Below, piece by piece: positions 42,923 through 54,831 of a DNA stretch of 64,000 bases. The stretch spans positions 1 through 64,000 of the forward strand of contig QJNS01000330.1 of assembly GCA_004154925.1 (NCBI GenBank). The letters are read 5' to 3'. Source of the DNA: Monosporascus cannonballus (Eukaryota > Ascomycota > Sordariomycetes > Xylariales). How positions within the stretch are numbered: the stretch's first letter is position 1; each line of letters opens with the position of its first letter. Under the pieces are notes generated by a model, which worked only from the letters and a program-made list of their open reading frames with translations, was not told where the DNA came from and did no database searches. Both the position numbers and the translations under genes were made by a program.

Positions 42923-43987
42923 ATGCCCACTTATCTCTGCCACGGTTTCCGTTGGCATCGTGATGCCATTCGCTTTTTTGTCATCGTCCAAGACATCGAC
43001 GATGCGGCCCCCGAATGGGTCGTAAGCCCGCGGAGCTCGGCTGCCCTACTCGCTCAGTTCTACGAGCTCTTTGACTTCCTTCCACATCGGAATGGGAGCC
43101 AGTCAGCCGATATCGATCCTGCCCGACATGCTCCGTCCCTTAGTAACCAAGACCCCATGGGCGAACTGGCCGAATCAGGGGATAGCCGTACGCAGAGTAA
43201 AAGCGTGGCGCGCAACCGCAGCAAGTTACCGAGTAGCCGTTGGATGAAGGCAAGCCAGGGTGGCGTGTCGTTTACTCGAACCGTTACTGAAGCGCCTGGC
43301 TTTCCCGATAACGAGGCGTCTCCCAGTGATTGGTCAGCGGTGACTTTGCTCGAAGAGTTCGACCCGGCGAACCTGTCGATAGTTAGCGGGCCATGGGCTT
43401 ACGTTGCGAACCACGTCGTGCGCATAGACACCTCCACCTCTGTCGCCGAGGAGATAGTCCGCTATGAATCACTCGAAAAATCAAGAGACCCTAGGGCCAC
43501 GAGCGGCCCCAGTGATGGGACCGGGGGCAAACTCGATACTATGGCGAGCGAGGACGCCGGCTGGCTCGAGAGGCTCCGCGACAAACTGCAAAGGAATGAA
43601 GCCATCAAATGGTACGTGGTGGTCTGTGGCGACGAAGATCGCACAGGTCAAAGCCCTGACGGAGATGAGGACAAGGAGATCAAGGGTCCCCACGAGCGTG
43701 GAGACCAGCGCAACGAAGCGTTGGCGGAGAGAGGCGACGATGCTGGGAGCGCCTTCGATTACCGACTCCCGGAGCTCCTCGACCTAAAAGCGCCCCGGGA
43801 GACGAAGGCAGACTGGAATACGGTGCTGCAGACGCCGCCTCCCTTTTACAAACCCGGGGCCCCGGTGATAGTCTCGCTTCCGCCTCCAAGCCAAGTCGTC
43901 CACAAGCCATCCACGCATACTGGTGTTCGTAGGAAGAAGTCAAAGGCCGGTAGTATCAGGAGGCTTTTTTCGAGGCGACTTAGATAG
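42923..43987 (+). CDS. conserved fungal protein of unknown function
   Basis: Predicted 354-aa, intronless, from the ATG at 42923; the longer frame starts at TTG. The N-terminal block MPTYLCHGFRWHRDAIRFFV and IVQDIDDAAPEWVVSPRSSA, with LLAQFYELFDFLP, forms a compact folded segment of about 75 residues that I believe recurs in Pezizomycotina proteins with no assigned role. A second ordered block (DWSAVTLLEEFDPANLSIVS, then PWAYVANHVVRID) lies at about 135-175. A third (WLERLRDKLQRNEAIKWYVV, then VCGDE) is at about 210-235. The linkers are Ser/Asp/Glu-rich. The C-terminus ends in a basic cluster (RRKKSKAGSIRRLFSRRLR) that may bind membrane or act as a nuclear signal. The gene name and function are not known to me. 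Confidence 0.72.
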   Translation: MPTYLCHGFRWHRDAIRFFVIVQDIDDAAPEWVVSPRSSAALLAQFYELFDFLPHRNGSQSADIDPARHAPSLSNQDPMGELAESGDSRTQSKSVARNRSKLPSSRWMKASQGGVSFTRTVTEAPGFPDNEASPSDWSAVTLLEEFDPANLSIVSGPWAYVANHVVRIDTSTSVAEEIVRYESLEKSRDPRATSGPSDGTGGKLDTMASEDAGWLERLRDKLQRNEAIKWYVVVCGDEDRTGQSPDGDEDKEIKGPHERGDQRNEALAERGDDAGSAFDYRLPELLDLKAPRETKADWNTVLQTPPPFYKPGAPVIVSLPPPSQVVHKPSTHTGVRRKKSKAGSIRRLFSRRLR

Positions 43988-44944
43988 TCCAAGGTGACAT
44001 GTCATACGTGCGGGCCTCTCATTCTTTATTGCTTACGTAATATCCAGCTTAGTTAACCGTTATTCTATGACCACAAAGCGGTATATTAATGAATTATATG
44101 TCCCCGACTGCGACGAGAGCACAGCCATAACGGGCAAGTGCACTTCTGACCTGTGTTTAAGAAAAGGAGACGTAAAGACCAATTACGTTAGTAATCAACT
44201 CATAACGGCGATAATGGGGCCCCCCCCCCCTTTCTAAATATGGTTAATGCTATAACCGCTCCAGTAACGGCTGGTGCGCTATTGCATTGCCTATTCAAGT
44301 TAGGTTATCCTGGGTCCCGACTCCCTTACAGCCGCCCGCCGAGTTGGCCTTCGTTCGTCTTCTTTTGCCAGGCGGTTCCCACTCTACTATACAATGAACT
44401 CCACCTTAAATTAAACTCGACCTTTCAGCACCGAGAGTTACCAGAGCCTCCAAGGAATTGAGTGTTGATTGTAATAGCTCGTAAGCGCCGGCGCCGTGGA
44501 ACATACAAAGCAAGCCAACGTGACTGCAGGGACAGATGATGGGCTCTGCATTGCGAAAATGGGTGAGTCTCTTGGTCACTTTCTTCCTCGCTGCCGTTGC
44601 TCTTACGTTTACTGGCATTTGCGATGACCCTTGCGAAGGCGTTGTATCAAATAGATAGATAGTCAGGAAGCATAAAATCGACCCTCAGGGGCTGCGCGGT
44701 CAGGCCATGCGGTCAGGCTTAATACCTAGGCCCAGGGAGACTGCCGCTTTGCGCACTGGGCTGGGTTTTTTTGGGGGGGGGGTTCGGCTACGCTCAATTG
44801 GCTGACTGGGCGCTTCATCATCTTTTGTGCACAGCAGGTCAAGGCACACCTTCTCGCTGTCCACTGCATTACCCCCCCTTTCCGGCTGTTCTTGTTGGAT
44901 ACACCTGGTTTCACAAAAAAGAGGGGATCTCTCCCTGATATCTG
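43988..44944. other. intergenic upstream of TAO3
   Basis: No supported frame. C and G homopolymers occur at 44220-44230 and 44772-44782. The interval should contain the TAO3 promoter and leader. Confidence 0.5.
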
Positions 44945-47900
44945 ATGTCGCCGTCTCTTTCACTGCTGACAGCGCCATCGCAATATCCAGCTCCGTCCCA
45001 GACGTTGCCAGACCAAGCAACACCACGACTGAACCCCGACGACGGCAGCAGCGTAAACAACAACAACAATGCTGGGTGGGAGGACACGATTAGGCCGGTA
45101 AAACTCGACCCTTCGACTTCGCGATCCGTTGCGCATTCCCGTGAATCTTCACTTGAAAAGTTACAGTCCGGCGGCGGTCTCGCCGGTATACCCGAATCGC
45201 CGCAGTCCGCCCTTTCATCTGGCTCTTCGGGGACACGTACGGCTGGCTCTCGTCCGGCCGTCGGCGGAATATTTGAGCGCGTGATCGATTCCAAAGCCGC
45301 GGCGACGTATGGCCATCACCGCCAAACCTCCATCGTCCATGGCATTCAACACTCGAGGAATGGGAGTTCGTCTTCGAATCCCCTGAGCCCGCAGATAATA
45401 GCGGCAGCCGGAGCTGGTTTGCTACACGAACGGCCCGAAATGTACGCCATGAACTCCGAGGCATCCTTTGCCTCGCGGCCACCGACCGCCTTGTCAGGAA
45501 CTACGGCTGTCACTTCGAACCCCCCTGGCATCGAAGGCAAGCTCTATGCCACAGACAGCGCTTCAACCCAGAGGAAGGTGGAGCGAGTGCATAGCAAGTC
45601 CCGCCGCGATCATGGACATCACCATTCGCACGCTTCGCGACATCACAAAGATGACCAGAAGACTGTTGGCGAATATGCGTTGCATGTCTTGCTGAAATCA
45701 GTTCGTAACTTAATCCAGCAGGAAGGGAGCATGTTTGCTAACCCTGCGCCAGTTCATTGCACATGCCGAAGAGAAACTCAATGAGTGTATTACGGTGCCC
45801 TTTGATCCAGAGCCGCAGATAGAACGCATTTGCGGCCCTGGTGCTGATCCTGTGTTCGACCAATTCATCACGGCCTTGGGGCACATTGCTAAACCGAGAC
45901 CGAAGCCTCTGATCGATTTCATCATGCTCTGGAGGAAACAGAAGAGCGAACTAGCGAACGATGCGCGTTCTCAGCTTCAGCAGTCAAGAGCTCAGCTCCC
46001 CGGAGCTTCCCTTACGCGTCGTAATACTGAACCTCCCCACGTCGTCGCAGACAAGGCTTCACCGGAATCGGCCGGAACTCATGGGCCAGCAACGCTCGCA
46101 GCAAAACAGGAGTATGTGGCGCAAGCCGACCGGCGCTCTGTCATCTCAATTTACATATTATGTCGTGTTCTGCTCGAGGTTATTAGCTCAAGCAGCCTGA
46201 ACTCCATCACACCAGAGATGATGGACAAACTAGAGGGCATAATCTTCCTACAGCTCAAGATTGCGGATATAGATCAACTGGCCGCTTCTCCTCTAAAATC
46301 GGCGAACTGGAATCTCTTCACCCAACTTCTTGGTGCGATGAGCGAGATCAATTTTGACAGCGTCGCCGAGCGATTTATTTCAGATCTTCAGAATCTTCAG
46401 CAAGATATGGCTACGCGGAGTTTCACGTCCGGGAAGGCGGATCCTGAGGGTCAGACGGTATTGGTCCTAGGAGGTATGAGGCATATGCGCCTGAACATTG
46501 ACATGGACGTAGGTTGGGACCAAACTTGCGAGTTTCTAGCGTCGCTCGGTCGACTCTTCTCAGAGTCAAAAGGGCGGACAGTGAAAGCTGCGTTTTGTGA
46601 CACACTTGACACTCTCTTACCTCCGATTGCTGCGAACGCGAGTAATAGGCATCTTACACATCCGAAATGGGGAGCAGTCCTAAGCAGTATCAGCCCTCGA
46701 CTTGCACAAATTTTCGTTAAACCACGCCATTGGGCGGCCGCCTTTCCATTGACAGCAACGATGCTCTGTGTTTCGCCTCCCGATAACGCCAGCACTCAGT
46801 GGCTCCAGCTGATACGTCCGCTTCAACCCCGCTTGAAAGATCGCACGACCCGGTCTCTTTGTTTGCAGGTCGTCTCAAGATTAGTCTGGATGTATCTTTA
46901 CCGGACTAATGACACGGCGGCCGGAGTGACGCGCAAACTCGACGAGGTCATGCAGCTTGTCTTGCCGCCCTCCAAACGTACCTTCGCCCCCGCGGACACC
47001 AGCCCGACAAGCCCTCTGATACAGATAATCAGATTCATCGGTTATAAGCATCCCGAGTACTGCTGCAAGAACATTATTTTCCCTCTGATTAACGCCGAGC
47101 TGTTCAACTCCAACAAAGAACTCAAGGTTGAGCAGCTGGATCCCGATAGGATGGTAATTGGGATAAGAGCCTTTCTGGCTATTTTGTCTGATCTAGAAAG
47201 GGGCGAGCACGGCCGGCCCCCGTTTCCGCTGCAATATGCTTCGCAGGCGTCTTCTGACCGCTTCTTACCCTTCTCCCCGGCTTCAGCATTGACGCGGAGC
47301 ATGCCGACCTCGGGTCCTCTGGAGTCTAGTCAAGAAGACTCTCTGTCGCGGCCTGTGCAGCTGAGTGCCTTGAGCGACGGTGCCCGAGGTTATTACAAGA
47401 AATTCTCGGAGATCCTGGGTAAGATTACAATAATATGCGACAATACTTTTGGAGGACAGGCAGCTCTAGACGAGAAATTCAACAGCCCTGGGCCCAAGAC
47501 GCCCATCACCGAGACGTTCAACTTTGCACGACGCGACGATCACCCGAGTCCTGCCGAGCAGAAGCAGGCTTTCTACGAACTCCTCCATGTTGCTGTGCAA
47601 GCTCTGCCTCGCTGCCTTTCTGCGGACATCCCCTTCAACCCACTTATCAACCTGCTCTGCACGGGAACCGCACATGTCCAATACAACATTGCTGAATCTT
47701 CGTCCCAATCTTTGAAGTCAATTGCTCGTCAGTCCCATGCGCACCAAGTCACGATGGGCTTCGCTCGATTTATATTCAATTTCGACGACAGATATTCGAC
47801 GATGTCAGATGGGGGCATGCTTGGCCCCAGCCACATTGAGAATACCTTGCGTCTTTACGTGGAATTGTTGCAAATATGGAGGGATGAGATCCGACAGAAG

Positions 47901-50900
47901 ACGAAAGAGGCTGCCTCTGATTCTGGATCGTCCAGTGATAGTGAAAAGCGAGGCATGGAATTGGGCCTGTCCAATATCTGGGCAGAGGTCGACCATGTCG
48001 AGGCACGTGGTTTGTTTTTCCTGTGTTCCCAGTCCCGACGGGTTAGACATTTTGCCATCACTGTCCTTCGGCTCATCTCCGAGTTTGATACGGCCCTGGG
48101 CAAGGGTGGGACTAAAGAGAATGAGAATCCCCGTCTCATTGACATCCTAGAAAATGGTTCGATGGAGGTAATGAATTTCAAAGACGAACACTTAACCGTG
48201 GCGGAAAGGAGTCGACTTCAGAGGCATATACAGAATAGCAACAAGGGGGCTCTGATGGAGCTCTGCACGAACGATGCCACATATGACACAACTCTCTGGT
48301 CCAAAATCTTCCCTAACCTCATTAGGGTCTCATATGACCGGTGTCCATTCACTATCGCCCTTGCACGCGACCTTATCGGCAATAGGATACTCCAAATGTA
48401 CAAAAGCATTGTACAATTAGCGGAGCCAAGCAGGGGGCTTCATCAGTATGGACCAGAGCCCGGGAGCTCCGGTAGCAGAGGCAGGACACCAATGACGCAG
48501 CCGAATGTAGTGATTGAGCAGTTCAAGCTTTTTCTGACGTTCGTCTGTACGACCCTTGTCGACACAGGTGGCGGTCCGAACGGATCCTCACAAGGCGGTC
48601 AACACCTACGAAAAGGGTCTAAGTCATCCGATAATATCGGATCGGCGAGGACGCTGTTCAGAATTCTGAATCCCCTGCTGATGGTTTCATCAGCCTCTGT
48701 TCGTGAGGCGGTCGTCTCTGCTCTAGGATCTATCAATATCAATATATACCGGGTGCTGCTGGAGGAGCTTCAAGGCCAGGGAGCTCGTTGCAACGATGAG
48801 GCCCGGGTACGGTTTCATCAGCGCGGTAACAGCGGACCACGACGGAATCCAAAGATGGATCTACTAAGAACAGAGCTTACCCATGTGTACCAGCTAACCT
48901 CCCACTTCCTTAAGGAGCCCGAGATCTACCGCGATGAGTGGATTTTGAACCACCTTTGTGTGTACACGAAGGATCTGAAACTCTTCCTGATGGACGGTGA
49001 AGTCCAAATGGATTGGGAATTTCAAAAGCTACGCCGCTACTACTGCGGCCTCATGGAGGAGCTCTTTGAAGGAATCAACCGCTCGGACGATCCATCGCGT
49101 TGGATGACCTTCGAGTCTCGGAAATCTTCTTTCACTTTGATGGAAGACTGGTGCGGGTTCTCGCCAAACCAACCACAAATCCGACAACGTGAGGATACCA
49201 TGAGACAGTCCCTCATTGACCAGCAATCCCTAGGCGAGAGAGGGACAGCCACAGCCGCGATGGAGATCGAGAAGCGGAACCTAAGAACGGCCGCCCTCAG
49301 CGCCATGGCGGCTCTCTGCGCTGGACCGATCAGCGTAACTACAGAAAGCGGGGCCGTTCTTCAATTCGACGTCAGGCGGATACTCGCTTGGATAGAATCG
49401 ATCTTCAACTCGGGCAGTGACCGGATCAATCTTATCGGAAGGCGGGCGCTGAAGAATCTCATCGTCTATAATAAAGAATATCCATACCTGCTACAACATT
49501 GCATTACACGATGTTATGTAGCAGACGTGCCAAAGGTCCTAGAGAGCTACTTCGCAGTCGTCGCCGATGTGCTCCTAGAGCATCCCGACTACCCGTGCCC
49601 GTTTTGGAAACTGTTGGGATTGTGCTTGATTACGTTGGGGAACGACCAAAGCGACATCCGGTCACGGTCGGCGCGTGTTCTTAGGTCATTAGAGGAGAGG
49701 CAGCCCGCTGCCCGCAGCGCCAAGATCCGAGACTTTGATATCAGCATCTCGGACAAGACCAAGGCGGTCTACAAGCTGGCCCAGTTCGAGATATCTAAGA
49801 GGCTTGCGAAGCAATATCCGGAGCTCGCGTTCCATATCTTTTCTGAATTTTCATTGTATTTCAAGAATCTCCAACCAGCGGTGCAGCGAAATGTCGTGGC
49901 AGCTATTCTCCCATGGATACAGACTGTCGAACTGAAACTCGATCCTAACGGCGGCCCCACAACGCCCTCCTATATGCTTCTCGCAAACCTCCTTGAATTG
50001 ACGATCAAGTCTAGCGCTGCACTGCATAACGAGGTTCAGGCATTATGGCAAGCGCTTGCAACTAGCCCCCACCCGGGGAACGTTCGCATCATACTCGACT
50101 TCATCATCTCACTCTGCCTGGAAAGGCGAGAGCAAAACTTTGTCGAGTACGCCAAGCAGATCGTCGTCTTCCTAGCAAGCGCTCCCAGTCAACCAGGGAT
50201 CAAGGTTGTCGAGTTTTTACTCCAGCAGATTACGCCGAAAGCAATGGCGCCAACTGAGAAGAAGGACGTTGTACCACCACCGCCTGACGTCCATAGCTTA
50301 CCTCACTGCACCGATTTGGCAGAGGCTCTACCAGTCGGCACTAAACAAGCCGGCTTATCTCTCGGCCAGCTGTCTCTCATTCTGTTGGTGGATTTGATGG
50401 TCCCGCCCGTGCAACTTGCTCCAGACAATCTGCCGATCTTGTTGCAAGTTGTTACTGTGTTGTGGGATCACTATACGCCTCTCGTTCAAGAACAGGCTCA
50501 CGAGATGTTGGTTCATCTCATTCACGAACTGGTCATTTCTAAAATGGATGATGCCACCCCGGCAGAAATCAAGAAGTCGATCGAGGACATAATCGACGCT
50601 ATTCGGCGCCACGATCGTTCTGTCGTATGGGGCTACGAAGATAGCAACGGCAAGGTGGATGACCGTGATAGCAAGGTGCCACCGAGTATGGAATACATCA
50701 CTGCGGAGGTGGTGGAGACTTTCGAGGTCACTTTCCCCGGTATCAAGGAACAGTGGAGTCGCCTGTCTCTCACCTGGGCGACTTCTTGTCCCGTGAGACA
50801 CCTGGCTTGCCGTTCATTCCAGATATTCCGTTGTATCCTAACCTCGCTTGACCAACTGATGCTTGGCGACATGCTGGCGAGACTGTCAAACACGATTGCG

Positions 50901-52751
50901 GACGAAGACACGGAAATCCAGACCTTCTCCATGGAGATCTTAACCACTCTGAAGACCCTGATCGCGAAACTTGACCGTGACAAGTTGCTCTCTTTTCCGC
51001 AACTATTCTGGACTACATGTGCTTGTTTAGAATCAATCAACGAACTTGAGTTTCTTGAGGCTGTTGATATGCTCAACGAGCTGCTAGACAAGCTCGACCT
51101 CCATGACGCGGGTATTCGCAAGATTCTTATGGACGGTCAACCTCCAAGGTGGGATGGGGGGTTTGACGGAATCCAACCTCTGCTCTATAAGGGACTTCGG
51201 TCTTCGACATGTGTCCAACCAACGCTGGATACGCTAGACAAGCTAGTCCAGTTACCTAGCGACAGGCTTACCGGAGATGACAACCGACTTTTCTTCACAA
51301 TACTTGCGAACTTTCCGCGGTTCTCACGGGTCCTGGAAGAGGGGACGATCGATGAGAAGACAATGGAAACGGCACGTATTCTTTCCGTAATAGCAGATAT
51401 TATGGGTATGTCGCCGATTAGTGCTACGTTGGGAGCATTCATCGACTCCCATTATGCCTCTAGCAGGGAATTTATGGTAGACCTTTTCGCGGCACTTCGC
51501 GAATTCTACCTACCGGAATTGGACTTCAAGATGCTGACGATGCTCATGGGCTTCCTAACTAATAGCCTAGCTTCGGTAAAGACTATGACCATGCGGCTCC
51601 TGTGCGTTGTCATTCCAGAGATCGAAATGCGCAAACCTGAAATTGCTGGGCACGGCTCAGACTTGATATCTCCGCTTCTTCGGTTGTTGCAAACCGAATT
51701 CTGTATGCAAGCACTCGAGGTCCTCGACAACATCATGACTATATCTTCCTCATCGAATGATAAACATCATCTACGAATGAGCGTGACCCATTCGTCCGCC
51801 AAGCACATTCGGAAAGAGTACGAACGCACCCAGAGTCTGTTTGGCATTCCTGAAGAGTCCGGCTGGGCCATTCCAGCGCCGGCTAAGAAGGCAGACATCA
51901 CACGCGCCAACGTACATGCTGCTTTCTACATGTGCCAGGTAGATGCTGAGAATGGCTTCTCGGCGGACCCGACACCGACTCCAGAGGTTGAGTTCCATGC
52001 TGACGACTACAACTATGGCTATTTTGAGACGCCTGAACGCACGGAAACCATGATGTCAGACGAGACTCGTACAGAGGCTAACATGGGCGACCTGGTGACC
52101 AAACTGGACAGTCTGGACGATTTCTTTGACGACTTGGCACAGACCTCGCCGAGTGAACGGTCCTCTAGGACCATCACGGAGTTTCCCGAAGATGACTACG
52201 AATCCGGCACACAGCTATATGACGAGCAGATCCTGCCCATTCTTGACCAAGCATCGAGCAACACCTCGTTTCAGAATGGTTTCTTGGATCGCTCACCGGG
52301 ACTGTCAGGCCAAGGCGCCGGCACAAACACGATGAACCCCGGCGCCTTCCACGCCGGCAACGGGCTAAGTGTGACGGTGCGACCGGGCCTGCACTCGCGT
52401 TCCATCACCTCGCCCTCGGCGCCCGCATCGTACCAGCCGCAGCTGTCCGACTTCACCTCGGACGAGGAGCTGACTGAGGACGTCTTCTCCGACGGCGACG
52501 ACGAGCGGCCGGCGCCCAACCAGGGACTGGGGGTGGTAGGCGGAGGTATGGGCAGCGAGGGGTCGTTCTTCCTCGAGAACATGATCAAGCCGCGCAAGCA
52601 GGGCCCGAGGGGCCGCGTGCGACGACTAACGGGCGGCAGGAGTCGCAGGGATCTCGTGGTGGACGAGCCGTCGCCGCAGGTGCCCCCCGTTCCGAACTCG
52701 TTCTTGCAACAGCAACAGGGAAAGCCCAACCTGCAAGGGGACATGGTGTGA
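44945..52751 (+). CDS. TAO3: cell morphogenesis protein TAO3/PAG1 (Mor2, Furry family)
   Basis: Predicted 2584-aa Furry-family scaffold of the RAM/MOR network, which works with NDR kinase (Cbk1/Orb6) to control polarised growth, cell separation and hyphal tip shape. Two exons, 44945-45700 and 45753-52751, join between codons across a 52-nt intron (GTTCGT..GCTAAC..CAG). The join gives EYALHVLLKS-FIAHAEEKLN, matching the start of the conserved N-terminal HEAT-like region. The first ~250 residues are Ser-rich and disordered. Conserved blocks follow: RICGPGADPVFDQFITALGH, PKPLIDFIMLWRK, then about 1900 residues of alpha-helical repeats (RNLRTAALSAMAALCAGP, then YPYLLQHCITRCY). The C-terminal ~250 residues are acidic/Ser-rich. 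The start at 44945 follows an in-frame TGA; an additional 5' exon is possible. Confidence 0.93.
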
Positions 52752-53646
52752 TGCCTGCCGGTATGGATTACGAGGTTTATGTACCGTTACGAGGAGGTGT
52801 GCCGAGGTACCCCCATCTTGCCCAGGTGGTTGCTGCGCGACCATGGATCCCTTGGGTGGGAAAGGGGGTGCTTTTGACAACTCGAATGAGAGAACGCAGC
52901 GAATGCGTGTCTATAGGCACTGCACAGAAAGTAATGTGGAGTACCATGAGGAATGGCTAATATGTGTATCTGTTGAAATGGATGTAGAAAATATAAAGAT
53001 AAAATCATAGTAGATACATAACCGCATACCCCGTCCCTAGATAGGAGAGGTTACTACGTTCCTCATCACATTCGTGGACACTTACAACCTAAATCTGCAC
53101 AGCCAAGGTAATAGTGAATCTCTCCCCAAGAATCTCGAGCCGTCGTCACTACAACATACTACGTCAAGATATCCTACCTTTACGGGACGGGCCGTGGACG
53201 GCAAATCGGCCATTCCCGGAGAGCCGCTCATAAATGCGTGGTCAAGTTCGGGTTACGGGGTCGATGTGCAGGACCTACCAGGGGCTAATTCTAGCCGAGG
53301 CTATCGGCTTACGAACTGGGGGAGCAGCCGGCCTATCTTTCAGCCACAGGAGCGAGAACGCAGAAACGGGGTCGTACCTGGAACGTAAGAACATCACTGG
53401 GTATCTTTGAAAACCGAGCATTAGCATCTTCTGGTTCGTTAAATCACAATTCATGATTTGAGAGACCAACCCTAGATGAACACCCCTGTCATGATAAAGT
53501 TCATAACCCAGCCTCTACGGCACCTCATCATCCATCAGGCCCGCCCCGCTAGAACATAGGGGCGGGCCGCGCCCCCCTCCTGAAATCCCCGAGTCTCGCC
53601 GGCCGCCCAGTTCGGTTGAGGGCGGCTGCAGCGCCGGAAATCTCGC
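52752..53646. other. intergenic between convergent TAO3 and DIB1
   Basis: No supported frame; a 104-codon frame at 53074-53388 starts at GTG and has no recognisable domain. Confidence 0.55.
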
Positions 53647-54244
53647 TCAGTACCGGTATCGAGTGGAATAGTCCTTGGGACTGACGACCAGACCGCGTCC
53701 CTTCTTGGCGCCCCGGTAGATGGTCTCGATGATGTCGATCAGCTCCTGCTTGTCCTCCAGCACCCAGTTCAGCTTGTTGTTGTTGCCCGTGCCGAAATCA
53801 CACATCATGTGCTTGTTCCGGAAGAAACTGCGAAGGGTCGCGCGCGAAAAGTCAGTAAAACGGCTCCCTTCCCTCCGTTGTCGGACACAGGAACGACAAG
53901 GCGGTGGGGAATGGCTGGTGGTAACTTACAACATAATGGTGCATCTGTCGTAGAGCTCGTACATTTGGTTGAAGTCTGGGACCTGGTCGATGTCGCATAC
54001 TGCAAGATGATAAATATGTTAGCTCGTGATACCGTTTCCGGGTTAGATAGGCTATCCAGTGCGTACCGTAGATGACGGCAAAGTTCTTCACGCGGTCGGC
54101 GATCCGGTATAACACCTCATCCTGCCGCATGCAATCCGGATCATGGTCGCGACCGAAGCGGATTACCACCAATCTCTCCTCCTCGGACAGAATCGCTTGG
54201 TCCACGTGCCACCCTGTATTTAAATGAGGTAGGACGAACGACAT
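53647..54244 (-). CDS. DIB1: U5 snRNP 15-kDa protein DIB1 (DIM1/TXNL4A)
   Basis: Predicted 142-aa thioredoxin-fold protein of the U4/U6.U5 tri-snRNP, essential for spliceosome activation. Exons 54244-54067, 53999-53930 and 53827-53647, with introns of 67 and 102 nt and codons split 1+2 and 2+1. The spliced product opens MSFVLPHLNTGWHVDQAILS, continues VVIRFGRDHDPDCMRQDEVL, then VPDFNQMYELYDRCTIMFFF, NKHMMCDFGTGNNNKLNWVL and YRGAKKGRGLVVSPKDYST, ending RYRY. This is the exact family length (142 aa) and order. The CxxC of true thioredoxins is absent (DPDC), as expected for the family. It is divergent from URB1 by 587 bp. Confidence 0.96.
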
Positions 54245-54831
54245 GGTGGCTATCGAATATTCGTGGTCTCGTTTGCTACGCGCGGTTATGCGAAGCGTCG
54301 TCGTCTTTATTGAGTGATGCTATTGCTGGTGTTGGCGAAGGGAACGCTGGAAAGTGTGACGATGTATCGTCCTTCGTAGGGATGCTATGTAATGTTTTGG
54401 CTGTTGGAAGCTGAAGGAAAGCAGCTTAGGGCACGGATCAGCTTGTCGGGTTGAATGAACTACGTTATGTGCGTACAGTCATCCCCGCTGTCTTGCATGG
54501 CACTAAACCTTAAATCCAGCCGTGGGGAGAGCGGTCTGGACTGGCAATACTTTAATTTTTGGGCAGGCAGTTCGATGCAGAAAAAGTACATGAGTACCAC
54601 ATTATGATGTACTTCCGGGTTCTTGAAGTTGGATACTGGTAACATTCGTCAAGTCAAAGGTGGCACGCCCCTCAATTCACCATGCCGATAACGAAAGCCT
54701 AGCCTCGAGCTCCTGGAACATTCTTATGCCGAGTTGAATTGACTCCGACATCCGTAACGCGCGTTGTTCAGTCCGCCGGTAGATGATGTCGCAAATTGGT
54801 CCACGACGCTTACCAGGAATAATACTATACA
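54245..54831. promoter_or_regulatory. shared 5' region of DIB1 (-) and URB1 (+)
   Basis: 587 bp between divergent starts of a splicing gene and a ribosome-biogenesis gene, so both promoters are here. No clear TATA box or repeat was seen. Confidence 0.55.
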
